Source of the DNA: CALRWV02 sp943371965 | GTDB taxonomy: Bacteria; Bacteroidota; JABWAT01 | NCBI GenBank assembly: GCA_943371965.1 | Contig: CALRWV020000002.1 | Location: 372,001 to 436,000, forward strand | DNA length: 64,000 nt | Direction: 5' to 3' | In this document: in pieces, positions 1 to 7,243 of the stretch | Layout of the letters: the number at the start of each line of letters is the position of its first letter | Numbering within the stretch: position 1 is the stretch's first letter | Translations under genes and position numbers: made by a program | Notes under the pieces: generated by a model | Told to the model about the DNA's origin: nothing | Database searches by the model: none | The model's input: only the letters and a program-made list of their open reading frames with translations

Positions 1-421
1 ATATTTGGAGAAAAAAAGTTCTCTCGTCAGCACGGGAACTGTTGGATGTGTTGCTCTTGATTCCAATGGAAATTTGGCAGCGGCAACTTCAACAGGTGGA
101 AAAGGTTTTGAGCTGGTTGGAAGAGTAAGTGACTCTGCAACTGTTGCAGGAACCTTTTGCACAGATATTGCAGGAGTTTCATGTACTGGTGTTGGAGAAG
201 ATATTATTAACGGAGCAGTTGCGGCGAAAATAGTAATCCGCGTTACTGATGGAATGTCACTGAAAGAGTCAGTTGAAAAAACGTTTGATGAACTCAAAAA
301 ATTTGACGGATTCGCTGGAGTCATTTGCCTGGATGTTTATGGCAACATTTATTTTGCGGACTCACATCCTTATATGGTTTATGCTTATCAAAATCACGAA
401 AAGATTGACGTGTTCAAATAA
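1..421 (+). CDS. isoaspartyl peptidase/L-asparaginase, C-terminal part (5' end outside window)
   Basis: The frame is open to the left edge, so this is the 3' part of a gene. The visible 138 or so residues carry GTVGCVALD followed by NLAAATSTGG, the autoprocessing site and substrate loop of Ntn-hydrolase family T2 (plant-type asparaginases). The Thr of GTVG would be the N-terminal nucleophile exposed after self-cleavage, so what is seen is mainly the beta subunit. Enzymes of this family hydrolyse isoaspartyl dipeptides and L-asparagine. A TTG at position 5 lies inside the family fold and is not a plausible start. The end, with an ADSHPYMVYAY stretch and a TAA stop, looks complete. The family call is firm; substrate preference cannot be read. 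Confidence 0.88.
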   Translation, partial: YLEKKSSLVSTGTVGCVALDSNGNLAAATSTGGKGFELVGRVSDSATVAGTFCTDIAGVSCTGVGEDIINGAVAAKIVIRVTDGMSLKESVEKTFDELKKFDGFAGVICLDVYGNIYFADSHPYMVYAYQNHEKIDVFK

Positions 422-443
422 CTGAAATCAGTATCGGAAATAC

Positions 444-1028
444 TTACTTCACTGCCTTTAATATTTCGTCACTCATTGGCGAAATTGACGGACCGAAATA
501 ATTTATCAGGATCCCATTTTCATCGATCAGGTATTTACTGAAGTTCCAATCCGGTTGATGATTATTCCATCCGTTTTTGCGAGAATCTGTCAGCCATTGG
601 TGAACCGGATTCTGTTCTGCATTTTTTACAACTGAACTTTTTTTCATCAGTGGAAAAGTAACACCAAAATTCATCTGGCAAAACTGAGCGATTTCAGTGT
701 CATTTCCTTTTTCCTGTTCCTTGAAATCATTTGCAGGAAAACCCAAAACGACCAGATTTCTGTGATTGGATTCATACAATTTCTGAAGAGGTTCAAATTG
801 CGCAGTAAAACCGCAGTCGGAAGCTGTATTTACCACTAAAACCTGTTTTCCTTTGAATTGGCTGAAATCTACATTTTCACCACGGTTGTTTTGAAACTTC
901 AGGTCGTAAAATGAAACGGACGGCGGTTTTTGTTTTTCGTTGGAAAGATTTGTTCCACGGTCTCCTGATTTTGTAAAAAACATGATCAGGGGGTAGAAAA
1001 AGGCGGATATTTTCTGTCTGGTTGTCAT
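444..1028 (-). CDS. glutathione peroxidase family protein
   Basis: This is a thiol peroxidase of the glutathione peroxidase fold, reducing H2O2 or organic hydroperoxides, probably with thioredoxin in a bacterium. The peroxidatic Cys is Cys72 in NTASDCGFT. The FPANDF and DWNFSKYLID blocks supply the other active-site positions. A hydrophobic N-terminal stretch (about residues 8-18) precedes the domain and may anchor or export it. I chose the ATG at 1028 because the alternative start at 1058 adds only ten residues encoded by what looks like leader sequence, including a purine-rich AAAGAGAG. It is convergent with the upstream peptidase gene, and no terminator hairpin is evident between them. Confidence 0.88.
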   Translation of the reverse strand: MTTRQKISAFFYPLIMFFTKSGDRGTNLSNEKQKPPSVSFYDLKFQNNRGENVDFSQFKGKQVLVVNTASDCGFTAQFEPLQKLYESNHRNLVVLGFPANDFKEQEKGNDTEIAQFCQMNFGVTFPLMKKSSVVKNAEQNPVHQWLTDSRKNGWNNHQPDWNFSKYLIDENGILINYFGPSISPMSDEILKAVK

Positions 1029-1311
1029 TTTTCTCTCTTTGAATTCAACTAAGTTCAATTAAGTTGCTGGTTATAACAATCTTTAACCGGAAAAAGTTTT
1101 AACTCTTTCAATTCAATCAGAAAATTTCTGCTTTCTTTTCAATCTGTTCAACCAAAAAAACTTCACCGGTGATAGGGAATGTTACTCCGGCTTTTCAATC
1201 CAGAAAATCACTTTCTTGATGGTATAACTAACCGTTAAATCAATCAAAAAATAATTTGGAATCTGCATTAATTTGTAGGTTAGTTTTTGCTGTGATCAGA
1301 CTAAAATTTGA

Positions 1312-2124
1312 TTAATTTTCGGTTTTCATACCACAAAGAATTTCACTGATCTCCCAAAATTTCTTTCTGAGATCAAGATCGTAGGAAGAATGAGCAGAAG
1401 GAGTCACCATTTTATTGATAAAGTATTTTCCGGTAATTTTTTCTGTTTCCTGTGATTCTGCCAAATAAACAGAAGTTGCTGCACCTTTTTCCAAACTGTC
1501 ACCTGAAACTCCAAATCCGGTTTTTAGAAGTTTGGTTGTAATTACTCCCGGATGCAAACAATTTGAAGTCACATCAGTTCCACTTAATCTGTCAGAAAGC
1601 TCGAGTGCAAAAAGTACATTTGCCAATTTTGAAACTGCATATGACTGATAACTGTCAAAAAACTGTTCACTCTGAAGATTATTGAAATTCAAAACAGCCC
1701 TGCTGTGTGCAATTGAACTTACAGTAATAATTCGACCATTTTCACTTTTTTTAATCAGATCAAGAAGTTCCAAAGTAAGTACAAAAACAGATAAATGATT
1801 TACGGCAAATGTAGTTTCAAAACCATCTTCAGTCAGTTCTTTGTGTGTCATGTAAACACCGGCATTATTGATCAGAACATCAAGAACAGAAACTTTTTGC
1901 TTCACTGAAGCAGCAAGTTCTCTCACCTGTTTCAACGACGAAAGATCTGCAACCAGATAATCTATTTTATCGTTTGAAGTTAAATTTCTGATTTCCGAAA
2001 CAGTTTTTTTACAGCGGTCTTCATTTCTTCCATGAACCAGAATGTGATGACCCAGTTTTGCGAGATCCAATGCAGTTTGCTTTCCAATTCCATCAGTTGA
2101 ACCGGTTATTAAAATTGTTTTCAT
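1312..2124 (-). CDS. short-chain dehydrogenase/reductase, retinol-dehydrogenase-like
   Basis: This is a 270-residue classical SDR. The cofactor motif TGSTDGIG is at residues 7-14, NNAG at 86-89, the catalytic Ser near 137 and the YxxxK pair at Tyr162/Lys166. HGRNEDRC after the second beta strand contains an Arg that usually favours NADP(H). Sequence style (DGFETTFAVNHL, SNCLHPGVI) matches the retinol-dehydrogenase/WW-oxidoreductase-like branch. The natural substrate is unknown. The start ATG follows GGAAATTTT. The gene lies 110 bases downstream of the acetyltransferase on the same strand, separated from it by a repeat hairpin. Confidence 0.87.
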   Translation of the reverse strand: MKTILITGSTDGIGKQTALDLAKLGHHILVHGRNEDRCKKTVSEIRNLTSNDKIDYLVADLSSLKQVRELAASVKQKVSVLDVLINNAGVYMTHKELTEDGFETTFAVNHLSVFVLTLELLDLIKKSENGRIITVSSIAHSRAVLNFNNLQSEQFFDSYQSYAVSKLANVLFALELSDRLSGTDVTSNCLHPGVITTKLLKTGFGVSGDSLEKGAATSVYLAESQETEKITGKYFINKMVTPSAHSSYDLDLRKKFWEISEILCGMKTEN

Positions 2125-2156
2125 AAAATTTCCTTAAACTGTTTGATGAGCAGAAG

Positions 2157-2192
2157 ACCCTCACCTTAATCCTCTCCCAAAGGGAGAGGAAA
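2157..2192. repeat. dispersed palindrome CCTCTCCC/GGGAGAGG
   Basis: An 8-bp perfect stem (2171-2178 with 2182-2189, loop AAA) is preceded by CCCTCACCTTAAT. The core CTCTCCCAAAGGGA recurs at 46012-46025 in the centre of a large inverted repeat. There is no T tract on either strand, so a terminator role is unproven. It sits between two minus-strand genes. Confidence 0.6.
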
Positions 2193-2234
2193 TCATTCTT
2201 CTGAATTCTGTATTCTGACTACTGAATTCTTGAT

Positions 2235-2720
2235 TTAAAATTTCTTTACCATCACAAAATCATTCATGAAGTAACCACTGCCGATATCGAAGTCTTCCGC
2301 GCTTTTGATTGAAAACCCAACTTTGAAATAAAAGTTGATAGCTTTTATATTTTTACGGTTTACAGTCAGTGTTATCGATTTCGGCTGATCCATCAACGCA
2401 ATAATTGTATTAAAAATTTCCGTTCCAATTCCTTTTCTGTGCTGATCGGCATCCACATAAAATTTATGAAGAAAAAACTCTCCTTCTTCCACTTTGCTGA
2501 ACGATAAATATCCTACCGGCAGTTCCCCCAAAAAAGCAATCATGAAAGATGCACCATCTATCATCTGTTTTTCAAGACTTTTAGCAGAATACATCCATTC
2601 CAGCATGAAATCAATTTGTTCATTGGTTATAATTCCCGGATAGTGTTTCCGCCAGATTTTTTTCGCAAGTGAATTGATTATCGGAATATCGGCAACTGTT
2701 GCAGTTTTTAAATGAATCAA
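2235..2720 (-). CDS. GNAT family N-acetyltransferase
   Basis: This 161-residue protein has the GNAT fold: an N-terminal LKTATVADIPIINSLAKKIW strand-helix, a central GYLSFSKVEEGEFFLHKFYV strand pair, motif A with DADQHRKGIGTEIF (acetyl-CoA binding, R/Q-x-x-G-x-G/A style) and a C-terminal NRKNIKAINFYFKVGF. It should transfer an acetyl group from acetyl-CoA to an amine, substrate unknown. The start is TTG, preceded by AAAGGAAACC. No in-frame ATG lies near enough to replace it. A TATTTTTG box on the minus strand at 2748-2755 could be its promoter. Confidence 0.88.
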   Translation of the reverse strand: MIHLKTATVADIPIINSLAKKIWRKHYPGIITNEQIDFMLEWMYSAKSLEKQMIDGASFMIAFLGELPVGYLSFSKVEEGEFFLHKFYVDADQHRKGIGTEIFNTIIALMDQPKSITLTVNRKNIKAINFYFKVGFSIKSAEDFDIGSGYFMNDFVMVKKF

Positions 2721-2747
2721 GTCAGGTTTCCTTTAATTAAGTTTGAA

Positions 2748-2755
2748 CAAAAATA
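2748..2755 (-). promoter_or_regulatory. possible Bacteroidota-type -7 box (TATTTTTG)
   Basis: The minus-strand TATTTTTG fits TAnnTTTG and lies 28 bases before the acetyltransferase start. The expected TTTG element 19 nt upstream is not seen, so support rests on one box only. Confidence 0.3.
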
Positions 2756-2852
2756 TAAAATATCCATCGATTCTCAGCTTTTTGTTTTCGATTTTGTAAC
2801 CTTTTTGAAGTTCTGCAGTTTTATTTGAAGAACGGTCTTTTAAAGGAAAATT

Positions 2853-3410
2853 GTGGCGCCACATTCTGAAGACAATCTTTTAATGGTCAGGGTTCGTGAC
2901 GGAGAAGTCCGTTGCCTTGCTCCGTTATTTGAACGCTATCACAAACAGTTGTACAACTATTTTCTGCGGTTGACCCAAAACGAATCAACCAGTGAAGATT
3001 TTGTGCAGGAAGTGTTCTTTCGCATTCTGAAATACAAACACACTTTCCGTGGGGATGGACAGTTTTTAACCTGGATGTACCATTTGGCAAGAAATGTCCA
3101 GATTGATCATTCGAAAAAATGGAGTTCGGAGTTTACTTACGACAGTGACATTCACGAACCGAAAAGTTCTGATTCAAATCCGGCAGAAACAGCCGAGCGG
3201 AATCAGGACTTGAATCTGCTTGAAAAAGCATTGAACAAACTTTCAATTGAAAAAAAGGAAGTGCTGATTATGAGCCGTTATCAGGAATTGAAATACGAAG
3301 TCATTTCCGAAATTCTTGGCATTTCGGTCGAAAATGTAAAAGTGCGTGTTCACAGGGCAATGCATGAATTGCGGACACATTTTCATCAGCTTTCGGGAGA
3401 AAAATTATGA
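2853..3410 (+). CDS. ECF-type RNA polymerase sigma factor
   Basis: This 185-residue sigma-70 family factor has region 2 at about residues 18-90 (the DFVQEVFFRILKYKHTF helix and a TWMYHLARNVQIDHSKK segment) and region 4 at about 130-175 (EVLIMSRYQELKYEVISEIL followed by VKVRVHRAMHELR). The start is GTG with AAAGGA seven bases upstream. Its stop overlaps the start of the next gene as ATGA, and the next gene encodes a zinc-binding membrane protein, the usual sigma/anti-sigma arrangement. The two DUF4097 genes that follow are likely regulon members. The inducing signal is unknown. Confidence 0.92.
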   Translation: MAPHSEDNLLMVRVRDGEVRCLAPLFERYHKQLYNYFLRLTQNESTSEDFVQEVFFRILKYKHTFRGDGQFLTWMYHLARNVQIDHSKKWSSEFTYDSDIHEPKSSDSNPAETAERNQDLNLLEKALNKLSIEKKEVLIMSRYQELKYEVISEILGISVENVKVRVHRAMHELRTHFHQLSGEKL

Positions 3411-4198
3411 ACCATATTTCTGACCTGATCTTTGCATATCTGAGCAATGATCTTAACGATAAATCCAAAATTGAATTTGAAGAACACCTTAAAACCTGTC
3501 AACAGTGTGAAAAGGAATTAGGCAACGAAAAAATTCTTTGGGCCGATTTGAAGAAATTACCTGATCAAAAGCCATCAGAAAAACTTTCATCCAATTTTTA
3601 CAAAATGCTGCGAGAAGAAGAAAAGTCAGTTTCCAGTTTCGCCCCGAAACAAAGTTTGATGGATTTTATTTTTCCCAAAAAACCGGTCTATCAATTGGCT
3701 CTGACATTTTCTGTGTTGGTTATGGGAATATTTCTGGGATATTCAATTAAAGTCAGTGAAAGTGAAAAGGAGTCCATTGTTCAGCTCCAAAAGGAAGTCA
3801 GCAGCATGAACAAAATGCTGACCGTTTCCTTGCTTCAGCAACAATCTGCGACTGACCGGTTGAAAGGTGTAAGTTTATGCAACCAGACCATTGATCAACC
3901 CGATCCGGAAATCTGCAATGCACTTATTCAAACCTTGAAATTTGATTCAAATGTAAATGTCAGACTTGCCGCTCTTGATGTGTTGAAGGATATGGATAAT
4001 CAGCAGTCGGTCAGAAAAGAATTGATTGAATCTTTACCGAAACAGAAATCACCCATGCTTCAGATTGCATTGGTTGATCTGATGGTTCAACTCCAGGAAA
4101 AAGAATCGGTTGGTGTAATGAAAGAAATGCTGACAAATCCGAATCTGAACGCCAGTGCAAAACAAAGATTGGAAATGGGAATCAAACAACTGATGTAA
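3407..4198 (+). CDS. membrane anti-sigma factor with zinc finger and HEAT-like C-terminus
   Basis: The gene overlaps the sigma factor gene by four bases (ATGA), so the two proteins are probably made in a coupled ratio. Residues 27-34 carry HxxxCxxC (H27, C31, C34), the anti-sigma zinc finger. One membrane helix spans about 93-113, giving a cytoplasmic zinc domain and an exported C-terminal part. That C-terminal region (about 150-260) reads like degenerate HEAT repeats (DSNVNVRLAALDVLKDM, KSPMLQIALVDLMVQL). Inference: the exported repeats sense an envelope partner, and the N-terminus holds the sigma factor until signalled. Similar HEAT repeats occur in the PPIase fusion at 7244. Confidence 0.85.
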   Translation: MNHISDLIFAYLSNDLNDKSKIEFEEHLKTCQQCEKELGNEKILWADLKKLPDQKPSEKLSSNFYKMLREEEKSVSSFAPKQSLMDFIFPKKPVYQLALTFSVLVMGIFLGYSIKVSESEKESIVQLQKEVSSMNKMLTVSLLQQQSATDRLKGVSLCNQTIDQPDPEICNALIQTLKFDSNVNVRLAALDVLKDMDNQQSVRKELIESLPKQKSPMLQIALVDLMVQLQEKESVGVMKEMLTNPNLNASAKQRLEMGIKQLM

Positions 4199-4229
4199 AT
4201 ACAAACATTAATTACTTCGTGGAGATAAC

Positions 4230-5084
4230 ATGAAAACTGTACTTTTTTCTTTTTTGGTGAGCGCAATTCTTTCTTTTGATTTGTCAGCGCAGAAATTTTC
4301 TGAAGTTGAAAAAGAGGAAATCAGGAAAACATTTCAAATCAATTCCAGTGAAAAAACGAAGCGGTTGGTTGTTGCCAATCTGAATGGATCAATTTCTGTA
4401 GCAAAATCAGAAACCAATACAGTTGAACTTTTTGCAGTCAGAACAAATAATGCAAAGACAAAAAGCAAAATGGAAGATGCAAAGGAATTGGTCAAACTTG
4501 AAATTGAAGAAAAGGAAAATACAATTTCAATTCTTGTTGAAACTCCGTGGAATCAAAATGACGGATCGATGAATTACCGCGGTTCTGAATTTTACGGGTT
4601 TGAAGTGAATTTTGAATTTGAACTCAAAGTGCCTGACAACATGAAACTTTTCCTGAAAACAGTTAATGACGGTGACATAACAGTTAAACAGTTCAGCGGT
4701 GAATTTTATCTTGAAAATGTGAACGGTGCCATTGAAATGACCGGAATTTCCGGTTCAGGTTCCGCCACAACCGTTAATGGAAATGTCAGTGTTTCATTTG
4801 TGAAAAATCCTATCGATGACTGCAATTTCCAAACCGTCAACGGAGAAATTGAAACTGAATTTCCTACTGATTTTTCCGGTGAAATCAAACTGAAAACTTT
4901 TAACGGGGAAATGTTTACCGATTTTGATTTTAAATCCATTCAGCAGAAAATGGCAGCTCAAACATCTAAAAAACATAAAAAGATTTACAGAAAAGATGAT
5001 TATAATCTGATCAAAATTGGTGATGGCGGTCCGCAATTGACTTTTGAAACTTTAAACGGTGATATCAGAATTCTGAAAAACTGA
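4230..5084 (+). CDS. exported DUF4097-type beta-strand repeat protein (first copy)
   Basis: This 284-residue protein starts with a signal peptide (residues 1-20, ending SAQ) followed by repeated short strands of the form NDGDITVKQFSGEF, NVNGAIEMTG and TVNGNVSVSF. This is the DUF4097/GIN-like right-handed beta-helix pattern. ATG follows GTGGAGATAAC. It lies 31 bases after the anti-sigma gene and 40 bases before a paralogue, so all four genes are probably one operon. The family has no assigned enzymatic role; proteins of this type are often encoded next to ECF regulators. A structural or sensory role in the envelope is an inference. Confidence 0.8.
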   Translation: MKTVLFSFLVSAILSFDLSAQKFSEVEKEEIRKTFQINSSEKTKRLVVANLNGSISVAKSETNTVELFAVRTNNAKTKSKMEDAKELVKLEIEEKENTISILVETPWNQNDGSMNYRGSEFYGFEVNFEFELKVPDNMKLFLKTVNDGDITVKQFSGEFYLENVNGAIEMTGISGSGSATTVNGNVSVSFVKNPIDDCNFQTVNGEIETEFPTDFSGEIKLKTFNGEMFTDFDFKSIQQKMAAQTSKKHKKIYRKDDYNLIKIGDGGPQLTFETLNGDIRILKN

Positions 5085-5124
5085 TTATTGCAAATCAACT
5101 TAAATTTTAATTTTGAGGTATAAA

Positions 5125-6000
5125 ATGAAAACAAAAAATCTATTCTCCTTTTTCTCTATCCTGTTATTTCCATTGATTGTTTTGGCACAGGAAAGCGAGA
5201 AATTCGAAGTTCCATTGACTGATCCTTCAGCACAGGTTACTTTAAAAATCTCTCTGATCAATGGTGGTATTTCCATTAAAGGATATTCAGGAAAACTTGT
5301 TTTGGTTGAAGCAAAAACGGGATATGAAAGCAATGATGATGACATGACTGCTCCACCTGTTCCGGGCGTCAACATCAATTCACCGCGACCGACCAAAAAA
5401 AATAAAGCTGCAGGAATGAAACGGATTCCCAATCTTTCAAATGGACTGTCTATTGAAGAAGACAATAATGTTGTCACTATCGGAAGCGGACGTTGGGGTG
5501 GAAATTCAAAAACTGATTTATTTATTCAGGTACCGTTTAATACAACCTGTAAATTAAGCACTCTGAATGACGGTGATATCGAAGTTGAAAATGTTTCAGG
5601 CAATCATGAAACGAGCAATAACAATGGGAACATTACCATGAAATCCATTTCAGGTTCTGCACTTGTCAGCGCGTTGAATGGTGAAATTCTGGTAACTTTT
5701 TCGAAGATCGATTCCTATGCGCCGATGTCGTTCAGCTCACTTAACGGCGATATTGATGTTACATTTCCATCAAATTTGAAAGCAGCGGTCTACATTAAAA
5801 ATGAAATGGGTGAAATCTATTCAGATTTTGATGTTGCACTTGAAAAACCAAAAGCGAAATCCGATGAAAATCCGTACAGCAAAAAAGGAAAATACAAAGT
5901 CGTAATCGACAAAGGAATGCGCGGTTCAATCAACGGTGGAGGACAGGAAATTCAGATGACCAACTTAAACGGCGATATTTATCTGAGAAAAGCGAAGTAG
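5125..6000 (+). CDS. exported DUF4097-type beta-strand repeat protein (second copy)
   Basis: This is a paralogue of the preceding gene: a signal peptide (about residues 1-22, ending LAQ) followed by the same strand repeats (LNDGDIEVENVSG, NNNGNITMKSISG, SLNGDIDVTFPSN, NLNGDIYLRKAK). The start ATG at 5125 is preceded by TTGAGGT. An in-frame TTG at 5113 overlaps that ribosome site and was not chosen. A Pro- and Lys-rich insertion (around PRPTKKNKAAG) separates the first strands from the main repeat block and is absent from the first copy. It ends the probable sigma/anti-sigma operon and is convergent with the next gene. Confidence 0.8.
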   Translation: MKTKNLFSFFSILLFPLIVLAQESEKFEVPLTDPSAQVTLKISLINGGISIKGYSGKLVLVEAKTGYESNDDDMTAPPVPGVNINSPRPTKKNKAAGMKRIPNLSNGLSIEEDNNVVTIGSGRWGGNSKTDLFIQVPFNTTCKLSTLNDGDIEVENVSGNHETSNNNGNITMKSISGSALVSALNGEILVTFSKIDSYAPMSFSSLNGDIDVTFPSNLKAAVYIKNEMGEIYSDFDVALEKPKAKSDENPYSKKGKYKVVIDKGMRGSINGGGQEIQMTNLNGDIYLRKAK

Positions 6001-6014
6001 ATTTCAGATTAAAT

Positions 6015-6452
6015 TCATCCTTTTTTTCTTTTTCTGAACTCAGAAATTTCATCTTCAATGTCACTTAGCTGAATGGTTAAAGCTTTGATGGAAACCCGGA
6101 TTTCCCAAATTGAAAAACTCAGTGATCCTATCAAAAGCAGCAAACTGATTCCAAAAATAATTTCTGCTGCCATCGAGTAACTGATGTAAATCAGAAACAT
6201 GCTGATAACACATGAAAAAATGCACAGAATCCCCAGAAATTGCATATCCCTTATTAGTTTTATCCTGAGCCTCAGATTTGAAATCTGTGACAAAATCAAT
6301 TCACTGGGTTCCTCCTTGAATTGTTTGTGAAGCTGCCTGATCAAACTAGCAATTCCAAGAAACCGGTTTGTATATGCCAGGAGTAAAAGTGAAATTGCAG
6401 GAAATAAAAGTGCAGGTGTGTTTAGCGAGAGTTCCATATTGCTTTCTGACAT
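6015..6452 (-). CDS. DUF2721-like small membrane protein
   Basis: This protein of about 145 residues has three predicted membrane helices (TPALLFPAISLLLLAYTNRF, LGILCIFSCVISMFLIYISY, IIFGISLLLLIGSLSFSIW). The TPALLFPAISLLLLAYTNRF/LIRQLH N-terminal block is typical of DUF2721, a family of unknown function. The start is uncertain: ATG at 6452 or 6437 both precede the conserved block. A longer frame to 6503 adds residues with no membrane or family character. The tail is very basic (EFRKRKKG). It is convergent with the DUF4097 operon, with only 14 bases between stops. Confidence 0.72.
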   Translation of the reverse strand: MSESNMELSLNTPALLFPAISLLLLAYTNRFLGIASLIRQLHKQFKEEPSELILSQISNLRLRIKLIRDMQFLGILCIFSCVISMFLIYISYSMAAEIIFGISLLLLIGSLSFSIWEIRVSIKALTIQLSDIEDEISEFRKRKKG

Positions 6453-6517
6453 TCTTTTCTGATTATCATGCCTAAACACTAATTTACAGATAAATAATTT
6501 CAATTGAGGCTTTTTAA

Positions 6518-7162
6518 ATGGTTATCGAGGTTTTTCAGGATACGGTTTGTCCGTGGTGCAGAATCGGAAAAAAGAATTTGTATGATGCAATTTCAAAATG
6601 GGATGGCGAAGAGATTACGGTGAAAACCAGAACCTTTTTCCTGAATGAACAAACTCCGGTTGAAGGTGTCCCTTTCCGGAAATATATGGCTTCGATTAAA
6701 GGTGAATCTCAGATTGAAGGTTTATTTGATTATGTTAAACAGGCAGGAAACCGGATTGGAATGAATTTTGATTTTTCAAAAATTGAGGTTTCCCCAAACA
6801 CCATTCTTTCCCATCAACTGATTTTTCTGACTCCTGAAAATCAAAAACTGAAAATGGTTGATGCGCTTCATGATGCTTTTTTCGAAGGCGGAATCAATAT
6901 TGGCGACATCAACGAACTTGTGAAAATTGCTGAACAACAGGGTTTGGACGGAAAAAAAATAAAAACCCAATTGCTCAACAGTGAAGGGAAAAATGAAATT
7001 CTTGCTGAATCTGAATGGGCAAAACGAAACGGAATCCGCGGCGTCCCCTTTTTCATTATTGGTCAATACGGACTATCCGGTGCGCAACCTCCAGATGTAA
7101 TTCTGAAAGCGATGAAAATGGCATCAGAATCAGCAGAAAAGGAAAAAACTCCCCAAAGTTAA
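6518..7162 (+). CDS. DsbA/FrnE-like thiol oxidoreductase
   Basis: This 214-residue protein has the DsbA-like thioredoxin fold of the FrnE/2-hydroxychromene-2-carboxylate isomerase branch. The CPWC active site is at residues 11-14 of a DTVCPWCRIGKKNL block, a helical insert occupies roughly residues 60-165, and the cis-Pro loop GIRGVPFFIIG is near 172. There is no signal peptide, so it should act in the cytoplasm, as FrnE proteins do. FrnE relatives are linked to oxidative-stress resistance or polyketide oxidoreduction, but no partner gene here says which applies. Confidence 0.86.
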   Translation: MVIEVFQDTVCPWCRIGKKNLYDAISKWDGEEITVKTRTFFLNEQTPVEGVPFRKYMASIKGESQIEGLFDYVKQAGNRIGMNFDFSKIEVSPNTILSHQLIFLTPENQKLKMVDALHDAFFEGGINIGDINELVKIAEQQGLDGKKIKTQLLNSEGKNEILAESEWAKRNGIRGVPFFIIGQYGLSGAQPPDVILKAMKMASESAEKEKTPQS

Positions 7163-7208
7163 TTCTTCGATTGTAATACATATCATTTCCATTTCAGTTA
7201 AAGTCATC

Positions 7209-7216
7209 TATTTTTG
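7209..7216 (+). promoter_or_regulatory. probable TAnnTTTG promoter box (TATTTTTG)
   Basis: TATTTTTG lies 28 bases before the ATG of the HEAT-cyclophilin gene, with TTTC at the position where TTTG is expected (7186-7189). Transcription from it would start after the in-frame TTG at 7214, which argues against that longer reading frame. Confidence 0.45.
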
Positions 7217-7243
7217 GCAATTACACTTTTCCTGGAAAATCGA

